Of a stretch of 6,207 nt of DNA, positions 1 through 6,206 are shown piece after piece. The stretch's first letter is position 1; each line of letters begins with the position of its first letter. Location of the stretch: contig MHFD01000048.1 of assembly GCA_001804045.1 (NCBI GenBank), positions 177 to 6,383 of the forward strand, read 5' to 3'. Position numbers and translations under genes: made by a program. Source of the DNA: Omnitrophica bacterium RBG_13_46_9 (GTDB lineage Bacteria > Omnitrophota > Gorgyraeia > JABMRN01 > RBG-13-46-9). Below the pieces are notes generated by a model. That model saw only the letters and a list, made by a program, of their open reading frames with translations, was not told the DNA's origin and did not search any database.

Positions 1-453
1 GTAAATATTGTGCTTCTTGCCTATCCTCATTATTTCATCCATATTACAAGGATTTCCATAGAGATGAACCGGTATTATCGCTTTTGTTCTTTTAGTTATA
101 TTTTTTTCAACCTCAACGGGATCTATATTCCAGGTTTTCCTGTCTACATCTACAAAGTGCGGTTTTGCTCCAACATAAACAATAGGATTAACCGTGGCAA
201 TAAATGTTAATGCCGGAACAATTACCTCATCTCCCGGGCCTATGCCGAGCTCATATAATGCCAAATGTATAGCGGCGCTTCCGCTTTGTGTTGAAACAGC
301 TTTCTTTGTGTTTAAATATGCGGCAAATTTTTCTTCGAATTCTGCCACAAATGGCCCGGCAGTCGATACAAATCCTGCATCCACCGCATTATTCAAATAT
401 TGTTTCTCTAAATCTCCGATACTCGGAGCGTCTAAATGAATTTTATTACACAT
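1..453 (-). CDS. legC: LegC-type PLP-dependent nucleotide-sugar aminotransferase (DegT/DnrJ/EryC1/StrS family), partial N-terminal part
   Basis: Only the first 151 codons are present; the reading frame stays open to the left edge, where the 3' part is cut off. The protein starts MCNKIHLDAPSIGD and shows the hallmarks of fold-type I sugar aminotransferases: FVSTAGPFVAEFEEKFAAYL at about 28-47, the cofactor-phosphate loop SGSAAIHLAL (57-66), GDEVIVPALTFIATVNP (74-90) and IIPVHLYGNP (126-135). The lysine that binds PLP normally falls around residue 180-190 in this family and is therefore outside the window. Known role: transfer of an amino group from glutamate to the C4 keto group of a 4-keto-6-deoxy-N-acetylhexosamine nucleotide, in the cytoplasm. 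The VSTAGPFV segment and the position directly after a LegB-type dehydratase favour LegC over perosamine or bacillosamine aminotransferases, but the exact substrate is inferred. The ATG overlaps the stop of the preceding gene by 8 bases, suggesting translational coupling. A weak GGA lies 8 bases before the start. Confidence 0.88.
   Translation of the reverse strand, partial: MCNKIHLDAPSIGDLEKQYLNNAVDAGFVSTAGPFVAEFEEKFAAYLNTKKAVSTQSGSAAIHLALYELGIGPGDEVIVPALTFIATVNPIVYVGAKPHFVDVDRKTWNIDPVEVEKNITKRTKAIIPVHLYGNPCNMDEIMRIGKKHNIY
446..453 (-). other. 8-base stop/start overlap between legB and legC
   Basis: On the minus strand the bases ATGTGTAA contain both the ATG of the aminotransferase and the TAA of the dehydratase. 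This arrangement lets ribosomes finishing one gene re-initiate on the next, which would keep the two consecutive pathway enzymes at matched levels. Coupling is inferred from geometry only. Confidence 0.85.
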
Positions 454-1444
454 TGTAAATATCCGATTTATATAAACTCAGATTCTTTTTATCTCTAAAC
501 CACTTTATTGTAACGTCAAGCCCTCTATCCAAAGAATACTTTGGTCTCCAGCCGGTCAATCCAATAATTTTTGCATTATCTCCCAAGAGCCTCATAACCT
601 CTGACTGCTTAGGTCTAATTCTTTTTCCATCTGAAATTATTTTTGCCTTCGGGTTTATCTTTTCTATTATTTTCTTAGCTATCTCTCCTATGCTAATCTC
701 CTGTCCTGTCGCTATATTTATTTCTTCTCCAACCGTATTATTTGAAATAGCTATAGCTACAAAAGCGTCACATACATCTTTTACATAACTAAAATCTCTT
801 TTAGGGGCTAAAGAACCAAGTTTTATTGCACCTACCCCTCTCAACAACTGGCTTATAATCGTGGGTATAACAGCCCTTGCGGATTGTCGTGGCCCGTAAG
901 TATTGAAAGGACGAACAGTAGTAACCGGGGTGCCAAATGATTTAAAAAATGATTCTGCTATTTTGTCTGCCCCTATCTTTGAAGCGCTGTAAGGCGACTG
1001 CCCCTGCAATGGATGGCTTTCTTCTATTGGCACGTTTCTTGCCGTGCCATAAACCTCGGACGTAGAAGTCACTAAAATTCTTTCTACTTTAAACTCCGCG
1101 CCGGCCTGAAGAATATTCAATGCGCCTCTTATATTAGTGTCTACATAAGAATCTGGCGAATGGTAGGAAAACGGTATTCCGATCAAAGCTGCAAGGTGAA
1201 AAACCACGTCAATGCCTTCCATTGCCTTTCTTACCCCATTCGGATCACGTACATCTCCGAGGAAAATATCAATTTTATTTAATTTATTCTGCTTAAAGCT
1301 GTCCAGCCAACCCCATGAATTAAATGCATTGTAATAGACAAAAGCCCTTACGTCGCACCCCTCTTCTAAAAGGCGCTCCACAAGGTGACTTCCGATAAAT
1401 CCTTCCGAACCGGTTACAAGCACTTTTTTGTTTTTAATTTTCAT
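446..1444 (-). CDS. legB: LegB-type NAD-dependent nucleotide-sugar 4,6-dehydratase (extended SDR family)
   Basis: A complete 332-residue soluble protein, the usual length for extended short-chain dehydrogenases. The NAD-binding glycine motif is TGSEGFIGSH (11-20, glycines 12, 15 and 18). The catalytic region has TSTSEVYG (126-133) and the YSASK motif with Tyr152 and Lys156. RPFNTYGPRQSARAVIPTII (178-197) and KRDFSYVKDV (215-224) form the sugar-nucleotide binding part. The stretch AFVYYNAFNSWGWLD (34-48) and HPLQGQSPYSASKIGAD (144-160) are, from memory of the family, characteristic of LegB, which removes water from UDP- or GDP-N-acetylglucosamine to give the 4-keto-6-deoxy sugar in legionaminic acid synthesis. 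The adjacent aminotransferase gene supports this. The nucleotide (UDP or GDP) cannot be told from sequence. The ATG lies 7 bases after the stop of the upstream gene, with TAGG of the Shine-Dalgarno site (1451-1454) overlapping that stop. Related epimerases or UDP-glucuronate decarboxylases are less likely alternatives. Confidence 0.9.
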   Translation of the reverse strand: MKIKNKKVLVTGSEGFIGSHLVERLLEEGCDVRAFVYYNAFNSWGWLDSFKQNKLNKIDIFLGDVRDPNGVRKAMEGIDVVFHLAALIGIPFSYHSPDSYVDTNIRGALNILQAGAEFKVERILVTSTSEVYGTARNVPIEESHPLQGQSPYSASKIGADKIAESFFKSFGTPVTTVRPFNTYGPRQSARAVIPTIISQLLRGVGAIKLGSLAPKRDFSYVKDVCDAFVAIAISNNTVGEEINIATGQEISIGEIAKKIIEKINPKAKIISDGKRIRPKQSEVMRLLGDNAKIIGLTGWRPKYSLDRGLDVTIKWFRDKKNLSLYKSDIYNV

Positions 1445-1448
1445 TACA

Positions 1449-1454
1449 CACCTA
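1449..1454 (-). promoter_or_regulatory. Ribosome binding site of legB, overlapping the upstream stop codon
   Basis: TAGGTG reads on the minus strand just before the legB ATG, with 4 bases between the last G and the start (6 if only TAGG is counted). The TAG is also the stop codon of the preceding 621-residue gene, so termination and initiation share the same bases. It supports the ATG at 1444 as the real start. Confidence 0.5.
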
Positions 1455-3317
1455 AACAGTTTGGGAGGTTAATTCGTTTAAGTTTTCCCTTAATCTATCT
1501 AGCGCTCTATCGTCATCAAAAGCATCATATAAACGAATCTCCTCTTTAGTCAATATCCTTCTACAATTAAATTTTCCGTTTAATATATTTTCTATCTGTT
1601 TGAACAAAAGATTTTTGTCTTCAAATACCAATATGTCCTTATATTTCTTGGCAAAAGGATGATGTTCATTACCTGTAGCATCAAAATAAAGAGCATTCTT
1701 ACCGCATATCAATGCTATTGTTCCGGGGCTGTTTATTCCCATATTTACACAAACATCAGAAATAGACATGATCTTTTCCGCATCCCATTTCAATGAATCT
1801 ATCAATATAAAGCCCTCGCACCCCAAAAGCCCTTTCCATAATTTTTCATATCTTTCCCGATTTTCTTGTGAAATCCCTCTTTCTTCATTGGGTTTTCCTT
1901 TTGGTTTTAACAGTATGTTTAGCTCTTTTCCCTTATTATCGCAAAATTCTTTTATTAAACTCAAATACTGCAGTAAAAATTCTTCCGTACAATATGTGCT
2001 ATTATCAAAGGCAGTATCAAAAAATACAACCGTTTTCTTTTCCTTTTTAAAATTTGGGATTTGCTTAATAATTTCTTCCTTATTATTGCAAGCTTCGTTA
2101 TAACTTCTTTTATATGGGCATCCGATATTTAATTTTTTATCGACAAAATAATTTGCTGAATGGCAATCATAGTGAATATCACCCCATGTAAAATAAATAT
2201 TGTGGGCGATGAAAGCGAAGGTATGCACCCTATAAGCCGTTAAATCATTCAAATGGAAAATTATATTTTTTGTCCCATATTTGTTTAAGACAATTGTTTC
2301 CTCAATATCGCCCCAAACCTTGTTTGAAATATAACATTTTATATTATACAAATTCAGCAATATCTCTATGGGGAAACACCGTTTGTGAAACAAGACTATA
2401 TAATAAAAAAGATGTGACCGGTCATCGGCGAATAGCAAAAAATAACTCTTTAAAGGAATTAAAAAATAAAAAAACAATACACCAAAAAGGTTTCTGTTTA
2501 TATTGATTTTTAAATCCGGAACACATGCGGTATTAAAACCCATTTTTATCGCTTCTTTAAATGCCCTATCCCTTTGAGGAGCTCTGCTGAATTGCACCAT
2601 CAATATGTCTTCTTTTTTGAATGTGCGGCCATCAATTTCAACATCATCGCCTAATACTGAATTATAAGTCCCCGATAACGCTTCTTTAGACAATTTATAA
2701 TTTTTTTTGTTTCTATTAAAAACTAACCCGCGCCTAATAAATTCCTTGATCAACCATGCATAATAAGCGAATAGAAAAAACAGCTTCCACGAAGGTGTTA
2801 CCCATCTTACACCGTACTTAATTTTGTACTTATCTTCCATGTGTTTAACTATAAATTTATTGACGGTGTTCGCGCTTATTAATATCTTCTTATTGTAACG
2901 GCCTGATAGTGTTATAACATAGAGTGCTTTTAATAAAATGAAAACCTGATGGCAAATCACCTTTTTAATATAGGCTTCAAACTTTTTTGTATTAAGAATA
3001 CGGTTATAATATCCAACAACGCGATTAACACTTTTTATATTCTGATTATAAAACTCCAAGGTCAAGCCTATAGCCTCTTCACTTATTTTATAATGCAAAC
3101 CCTTGTGTTCTGCTATCCTCATATTACATGATGTAATAGATTCGCCTATATATCTTTTCATAAAGAATAAAGGTTTCAACGTCGTTAGTATACGAGAACG
3201 AAAATCTTCGCTTGTTACCATCAGTTTTAAATTTCTAAACCATCCATACAATATAACCTGAATAAGCTCAAGCTGATTGTCACTCAATATCGCGATATAG
3301 TTATCGGTCTTATCCAT
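1452..3317 (-). CDS. Putative surface-polysaccharide biosynthesis transferase, 621 residues, with hydrophobic segments (PFTS-motif-like)
   Basis: Not confidently recognised. The 621-residue product has an N-terminal half rich in aromatic, basic and hydrophobic residues, with hydrophobic stretches at about 124-137, 177-194 (WKLFFLFAYYAWLIKEFI) and 278-296 (LFGVLFFYFLIPLKSYFLL). These look membrane-associated; there is no signal peptide. The C-terminal half resembles the nucleotide-binding half of GT-B-fold carbohydrate transferases: TVVFFDTAFD (about 429-438), LNILLKPKGKPN (466-477), then SDVCVNMGINSPGTIALICG (520-539) followed by ALYFDATG. That pattern recalls the polysaccharide biosynthesis 'PFTS motif' proteins, with NSPG in place of PFTS; this link is from memory and tentative. 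It probably adds a sugar or other group to a surface glycan. The ATG at 3317 is chosen because it gives an 8-base overlap with the upstream stop and has AGGA 10 bases before it. An in-frame ATG at 3362 would need a 53-base overlap. Sampled blocks (2101-2160, 3121-3180) are only 25% G+C, far below the methyltransferase genes, suggesting separate acquisition. Confidence 0.6.
   Translation of the reverse strand: MDKTDNYIAILSDNQLELIQVILYGWFRNLKLMVTSEDFRSRILTTLKPLFFMKRYIGESITSCNMRIAEHKGLHYKISEEAIGLTLEFYNQNIKSVNRVVGYYNRILNTKKFEAYIKKVICHQVFILLKALYVITLSGRYNKKILISANTVNKFIVKHMEDKYKIKYGVRWVTPSWKLFFLFAYYAWLIKEFIRRGLVFNRNKKNYKLSKEALSGTYNSVLGDDVEIDGRTFKKEDILMVQFSRAPQRDRAFKEAIKMGFNTACVPDLKININRNLFGVLFFYFLIPLKSYFLLFADDRSHLFYYIVLFHKRCFPIEILLNLYNIKCYISNKVWGDIEETIVLNKYGTKNIIFHLNDLTAYRVHTFAFIAHNIYFTWGDIHYDCHSANYFVDKKLNIGCPYKRSYNEACNNKEEIIKQIPNFKKEKKTVVFFDTAFDNSTYCTEEFLLQYLSLIKEFCDNKGKELNILLKPKGKPNEERGISQENRERYEKLWKGLLGCEGFILIDSLKWDAEKIMSISDVCVNMGINSPGTIALICGKNALYFDATGNEHHPFAKKYKDILVFEDKNLLFKQIENILNGKFNCRRILTKEEIRLYDAFDDDRALDRLRENLNELTSQTV
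3310..3317 (-). other. 8-base stop/start overlap between the zinc-ribbon methyltransferase and the 621-residue gene
   Basis: ATGGATAA on the minus strand contains the ATG of the downstream gene and the TAA of the methyltransferase. It has the same geometry as the overlap at 446-453, and supports choosing the ATG at 3317 over the one at 3362. AGGA at 3328-3331 could serve as ribosome binding site, at a longish 10-base distance. Confidence 0.75.
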
Positions 3318-4455
3318 TTTTTGCTTTTCCTGCCAGGACCATGCCGTCCGACAATCTCCCATTGTCGATCATTTTTTGAAAGGAATTCATATGTTTTGAT
3401 AGCATATCGATAATTTTTTTGTCCTTTAAAAGATGGGAAAATTGCATGGTTAACTCGTATATGTCCATCCCGAAGTACCACGCCGCCACAGGCGCGAAGT
3501 TGCTGTTCTCAAAGGCTGTCAATAATGAACTATCGGTAAAACAATTTATATGTCCGAGGGGGTCAAGATGGCGGATAATCGAATTTGGGAAATTATGCTG
3601 TATTGCGGTGCTGAAAGAATCCCAGCGGGGAACCTCCACCACCAAAAGCCCCTGTCTTCCGGATAAAACCCTGTAAGCAGTTTTTAACAAGCTTACCGGG
3701 TCAGCAACATGTTCGATGACCCCCCAGAAAGTCACGATATCAACGTCTGGAAATTTACGCCAGTTTTTTGTAAAATCAAGCGTCTCTAAATTAAAACCAA
3801 AGTTCTTTTTACAAAACTCTCTGCTTGCCTCATTTACCTCTACGCCGCACGCATCCAGGCCCAATTGCCTCGAGGCATGCACGAAATGGCCCCCGCCTGC
3901 CCCTACATCCAAGATCGTCCTGGGCCTCCTTTTGTAAAGGGCCCGGTACGTTTCTAATACCCATTTCAGTTTGGGGGCTACAACCTGCTCGATTCTCATC
4001 TTAAGCATACGTTTATCGGTATACGTAGACGCGTAACTTATATTCCGGGAATAAAACTTTTTCAGATCCGGCTCTTTAGGCCTGTTTATGACAAAAAGGT
4101 GGCCGCATGTTGAGCACTGATGATACCTGGCTCCGTAAATATCTAACCGGTGCTTACTATTTCCGCTTGATGCCCCGCATATAGGGCATCTTTTAACTCT
4201 ATTCTTTTTTCCGGAATTAAACAACGCCTTTCTGGTCGATTTAATATGCGAAACCTGCGAATTAAAATTTTCGGCCGTATTTGATTTGAAGGATAGGATA
4301 TCCGTAGTTTTTCCCGCGCGAACATCCACTTTATACCTTTGCCCGGATTTTCCCAGATGATCCCTGGAAAACCATGTCTCACAATAATCCCTGCCGGTTG
4401 ATCCCCCGAGGGACAATTCCTTAAACCAAGTGTTGGCGGTTCGCTTTTTTATCAT
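3310..4455 (-). CDS. Class I SAM-dependent methyltransferase with zinc-ribbon-like cysteine motif
   Basis: A complete 381-residue protein in three parts. Residues 1-88 form a basic, unrecognised N-terminal extension. Residues 89-121 carry two cysteine pairs, CPIC (90-93) and CSTC (114-117), a pattern expected to hold a structural zinc. Residues 178 to about 330 form a Rossmann-like SAM-binding domain: motif I ILDVGAGGGHF (181-191), the acidic end of strand 2 in GVEVNEA (204-210), DIVTFWGVIEHVADP (239-253) and LLVVEVPRWD (270-279). The C-terminal tail is unassigned. Zinc-ribbon plus methyltransferase proteins are common in sugar and polysaccharide clusters, where some methylate O or C positions of sugars; the acceptor here is unknown. 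The gene starts 37 bases after the previous stop, the only real gap in the operon, and no good Shine-Dalgarno precedes the ATG. A GTG at 4329 (codon 43) has AAAGG six bases upstream and is a possible shorter start. Confidence 0.88.
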   Translation of the reverse strand: MIKKRTANTWFKELSLGGSTGRDYCETWFSRDHLGKSGQRYKVDVRAGKTTDILSFKSNTAENFNSQVSHIKSTRKALFNSGKKNRVKRCPICGASSGNSKHRLDIYGARYHQCSTCGHLFVINRPKEPDLKKFYSRNISYASTYTDKRMLKMRIEQVVAPKLKWVLETYRALYKRRPRTILDVGAGGGHFVHASRQLGLDACGVEVNEASREFCKKNFGFNLETLDFTKNWRKFPDVDIVTFWGVIEHVADPVSLLKTAYRVLSGRQGLLVVEVPRWDSFSTAIQHNFPNSIIRHLDPLGHINCFTDSSLLTAFENSNFAPVAAWYFGMDIYELTMQFSHLLKDKKIIDMLSKHMNSFQKMIDNGRLSDGMVLAGKAKNG

Positions 4456-4492
4456 ATTTATAACATACCATTAAAAAAACTCAATAAATCCA

Positions 4493-5548
4493 TCACGATC
4501 TTTGCCGCAAAATGTAGCGATGCTCCCCACTTTCCCCCCACATGACCCTGGCATCTTTTATGCCTTTCATAATTGCATTATCCATGTCCATGGGGTTGCC
4601 TGACACGATCTTCTCGAATTCGAACCCAAAATCACGAAACATCTTTTCCGCGCCTGCTTTTTTCGTCAAAGTTTCGATAGGAACATACCAGCTGTCACAG
4701 AAAATAAATCTATTGGCCGGCATGCCGATCATATCCAAAACTCTCTGTGTATAATGTAACGGTATATCCTTAAATATCCTGCGCATAGCAACTCTCGTAT
4801 CCCAAAAAATTCCGCCTTTTGCGTATAAATATAAAAATACCCCCCCGCTTTTTTTAAGAACCCTTTTTATTTCTGCGAGCCCCTTTTCTATTGACCTTGT
4901 ATGATGCAGCACTCCATTGGAAAAAACAAAGTCAAAGGAACTTTTTGCAAAGGGGAGTTTTAAACAATCCGCCTCTTTAAAAAAGACAGGGAGACCTTTT
5001 CTTTCGCAATACTTTTGGGCATCCGCATACGACTTTTTTTGAAAATCAACGCCTACGGCTTTCTTCGCTCCCATCGCTGACAACGCTATGGTATACCTGC
5101 CAGAGCCACATCCCATATCAAGAATTGTTTTTCCTCTTATGTAATTCTTGATAATGTTTTCGGGCAGTCTCGAACGGATAAGCGTGGCGCTCTCCCTGGT
5201 TAAGGTGCGATCGTCAAAATACTTCCATAAGTCAGAGTATATATCCGATGTCTTTTTTTCAAGGCCGGCGCCAAACCGAAACAGATACGATTTTGAAAAG
5301 TCAACTCTATAGGGAGATACGCTTTTCAAATAGTCTTCCGCAAGCCTGTTTAGTCTCTTTATGTGCTGTACTATGAATCTTGCGGGGTCGCAGTTCTTAA
5401 AACTGGTACATGGCTCCAGGGGATATAGATATCTGAATAATTCGTGGTTTAACATAACGGTCATGTAGGGCATACCTTTTTTGTTCATTTTTTTACATAG
5501 CTTCACAAACTCTGCAAGATAACCGTTATACTGCTTTTTTATACTCAT
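4493..5548 (-). CDS. Class I SAM-dependent methyltransferase (UbiE/Methyltransf_11-like)
   Basis: A 351-residue protein. The SAM-binding core begins with KTILDMGCGSGRYTIALSAM (140-159), followed by AVGVDFQ (164-170, Asp168 being the expected ribose-binding acid), EADCLKLPFAKSSFDFVFSN (192-211), GVLHHT (212-217) and EIKRVLKKSGGVFLYLY (226-242). Residues 1 to about 100 are an extension with two cysteines near PLEPCTSFKNC; no family is recognised for it. The segment before motif I (YFDDRTLTRESATLIRSRLP, about 110-129) resembles that of methyltransferases in glycan and natural-product clusters (from memory). It likely methylates a sugar or glycan intermediate in the cytoplasm; the substrate cannot be read from sequence. 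The ATG at 5548 is chosen because GAGGG lies six bases upstream; it overlaps the preceding gene by 23 bases. A longer version from a TTG at 5599 has no such support. The gene contains adjacent runs of seven A and seven G on its coding strand (4840-4855). Confidence 0.88.
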   Translation of the reverse strand: MSIKKQYNGYLAEFVKLCKKMNKKGMPYMTVMLNHELFRYLYPLEPCTSFKNCDPARFIVQHIKRLNRLAEDYLKSVSPYRVDFSKSYLFRFGAGLEKKTSDIYSDLWKYFDDRTLTRESATLIRSRLPENIIKNYIRGKTILDMGCGSGRYTIALSAMGAKKAVGVDFQKKSYADAQKYCERKGLPVFFKEADCLKLPFAKSSFDFVFSNGVLHHTRSIEKGLAEIKRVLKKSGGVFLYLYAKGGIFWDTRVAMRRIFKDIPLHYTQRVLDMIGMPANRFIFCDSWYVPIETLTKKAGAEKMFRDFGFEFEKIVSGNPMDMDNAIMKGIKDARVMWGESGEHRYILRQRS

Positions 5549-6206
5549 AAAGATCCCTCTTGTCTTTCTGATCAATGTGCTTATTGATGCATTCCGCAAT
5601 AGTATAGCGCGGATTTCCGTTATTAACCGGAAAAGAGTACCTATCTACAAATTCCAGAGAAAATTTAGAATTTAATTTCCCGTTTTCATAGGAACGTATG
5701 TATCTTTCCAGATCTCCTTTGCTGCGTACCAGATAATACCTTTTCATGATATCCGGCACGATCTCCTTTCTGAGAAACGATATGTCTTTAAAATAGAGCA
5801 AAACCGGGATGTCCAATACCATTGACGTCTGGAATAATGTCGTCGTAGGGCAATCCAATATTAATAAGCCGTACTTTTTGATTATATACTCCGCGGGAAA
5901 GCCTTTAAGGACGCGCAGGTTCCCGCTTTTTTGTTTTCTCGATAATTCCCTAAAATACAAGTAGTTACGCCCCTCTTCGTAGGGGTGAACTTTTACGTCC
6001 ATTTTTAAATTGAATCGACCCGCGACGTCTATTACGTCCTTATTTACGTCAAATACCGCTCTGTCGTTTACGTCGTTCATAAAATTTCTGCACACAGCGG
6101 AGGGCGGAATGCCGGGACAATATAAAACTCTCTTTTTTCTTGATTTATTCTTGTTGCTCCTTTGGTATAAATCGTAAAGTGTGATAGACCCCGGCGCATA
6201 GTTTTT
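5526..6206 (-). CDS. Putative glycosyltransferase-like protein, C-terminal part (5' end outside window)
   Basis: The frame is open from the right edge to the TAA at 5526-5528, giving the last 226 residues of a longer protein; its start is not in the window. A GTG at 6095 and an ATG at 6080 are in frame, but readable protein continues upstream of both (KRVLYCPGIPP, fragment residues 25-35), so they are unlikely starts. The fragment looks like the C-terminal Rossmann half of a GT-B-type transferase. It has KVHPYEEGRN (72-81, the lysine-x-histidine-proline element seen in capsule and glycerophosphate transferases), then GLLILDCPTTTLFQTSMVLD (112-131) and IPVLLYF (133-139), and a loosely conserved tail. 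Such proteins act in the cytoplasm or at the inner membrane in surface polysaccharide synthesis. Donor and acceptor are unknown, and the family assignment is by motif only. The gene overlaps the following methyltransferase by 23 bases, indicating co-transcription. Confidence 0.6.
   Translation of the reverse strand, partial: KNYAPGSITLYDLYQRSNKNKSRKKRVLYCPGIPPSAVCRNFMNDVNDRAVFDVNKDVIDVAGRFNLKMDVKVHPYEEGRNYLYFRELSRKQKSGNLRVLKGFPAEYIIKKYGLLILDCPTTTLFQTSMVLDIPVLLYFKDISFLRKEIVPDIMKRYYLVRSKGDLERYIRSYENGKLNSKFSLEFVDRYSFPVNNGNPRYTIAECINKHIDQKDKRDLYEYKKAV
5555..5559 (-). promoter_or_regulatory. Shine-Dalgarno site deciding the start of the UbiE-like methyltransferase
   Basis: GAGGG on the minus strand, six bases before the ATG at 5548, is the strongest ribosome binding site in the window. 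It lies inside the end of the upstream gene and rules in favour of the ATG at 5548 rather than the upstream in-frame TTG at 5599. Confidence 0.8.

Noticed and set aside
10..439. Plus-strand open frames opposite the aminotransferase
   Set aside because: The minus strand encodes a clear aminotransferase with conserved motifs; the plus-strand frames give no recognisable protein and lack convincing ribosome binding sites.
1768..3131. Several plus-strand frames of 60-111 residues opposite the 621-residue gene
   Set aside because: They are antisense shadows in AT-rich sequence, with phenylalanine-, serine- and isoleucine-rich translations and no family motifs.
3318..3362. Upstream in-frame ATG (3362) as start of the 621-residue gene
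   Set aside because: It would extend the overlap with the methyltransferase to 53 bases, and the added residues (MGDCRTAWSWQEKQK) read out of another gene's coding end; the ATG at 3317 gives a standard 8-base overlap.
4143..4382. 79-residue minus-strand frame overlapping the zinc-ribbon methyltransferase
   Set aside because: It is an out-of-frame reading of the methyltransferase gene with no motifs of its own; no sign of a frameshift joining the two.
5549..5599. TTG at 5599 as start of the UbiE-like methyltransferase
   Set aside because: The ATG at 5548 has a strong GAGGG six bases upstream; the longer form needs a rare start codon and a 74-base overlap.
6078..6095. GTG (6095) or ATG (6080) as true start of the right-edge gene
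   Set aside because: The same frame stays open to the window edge with protein-like sequence before these codons, and a transferase of this kind needs an N-terminal half.
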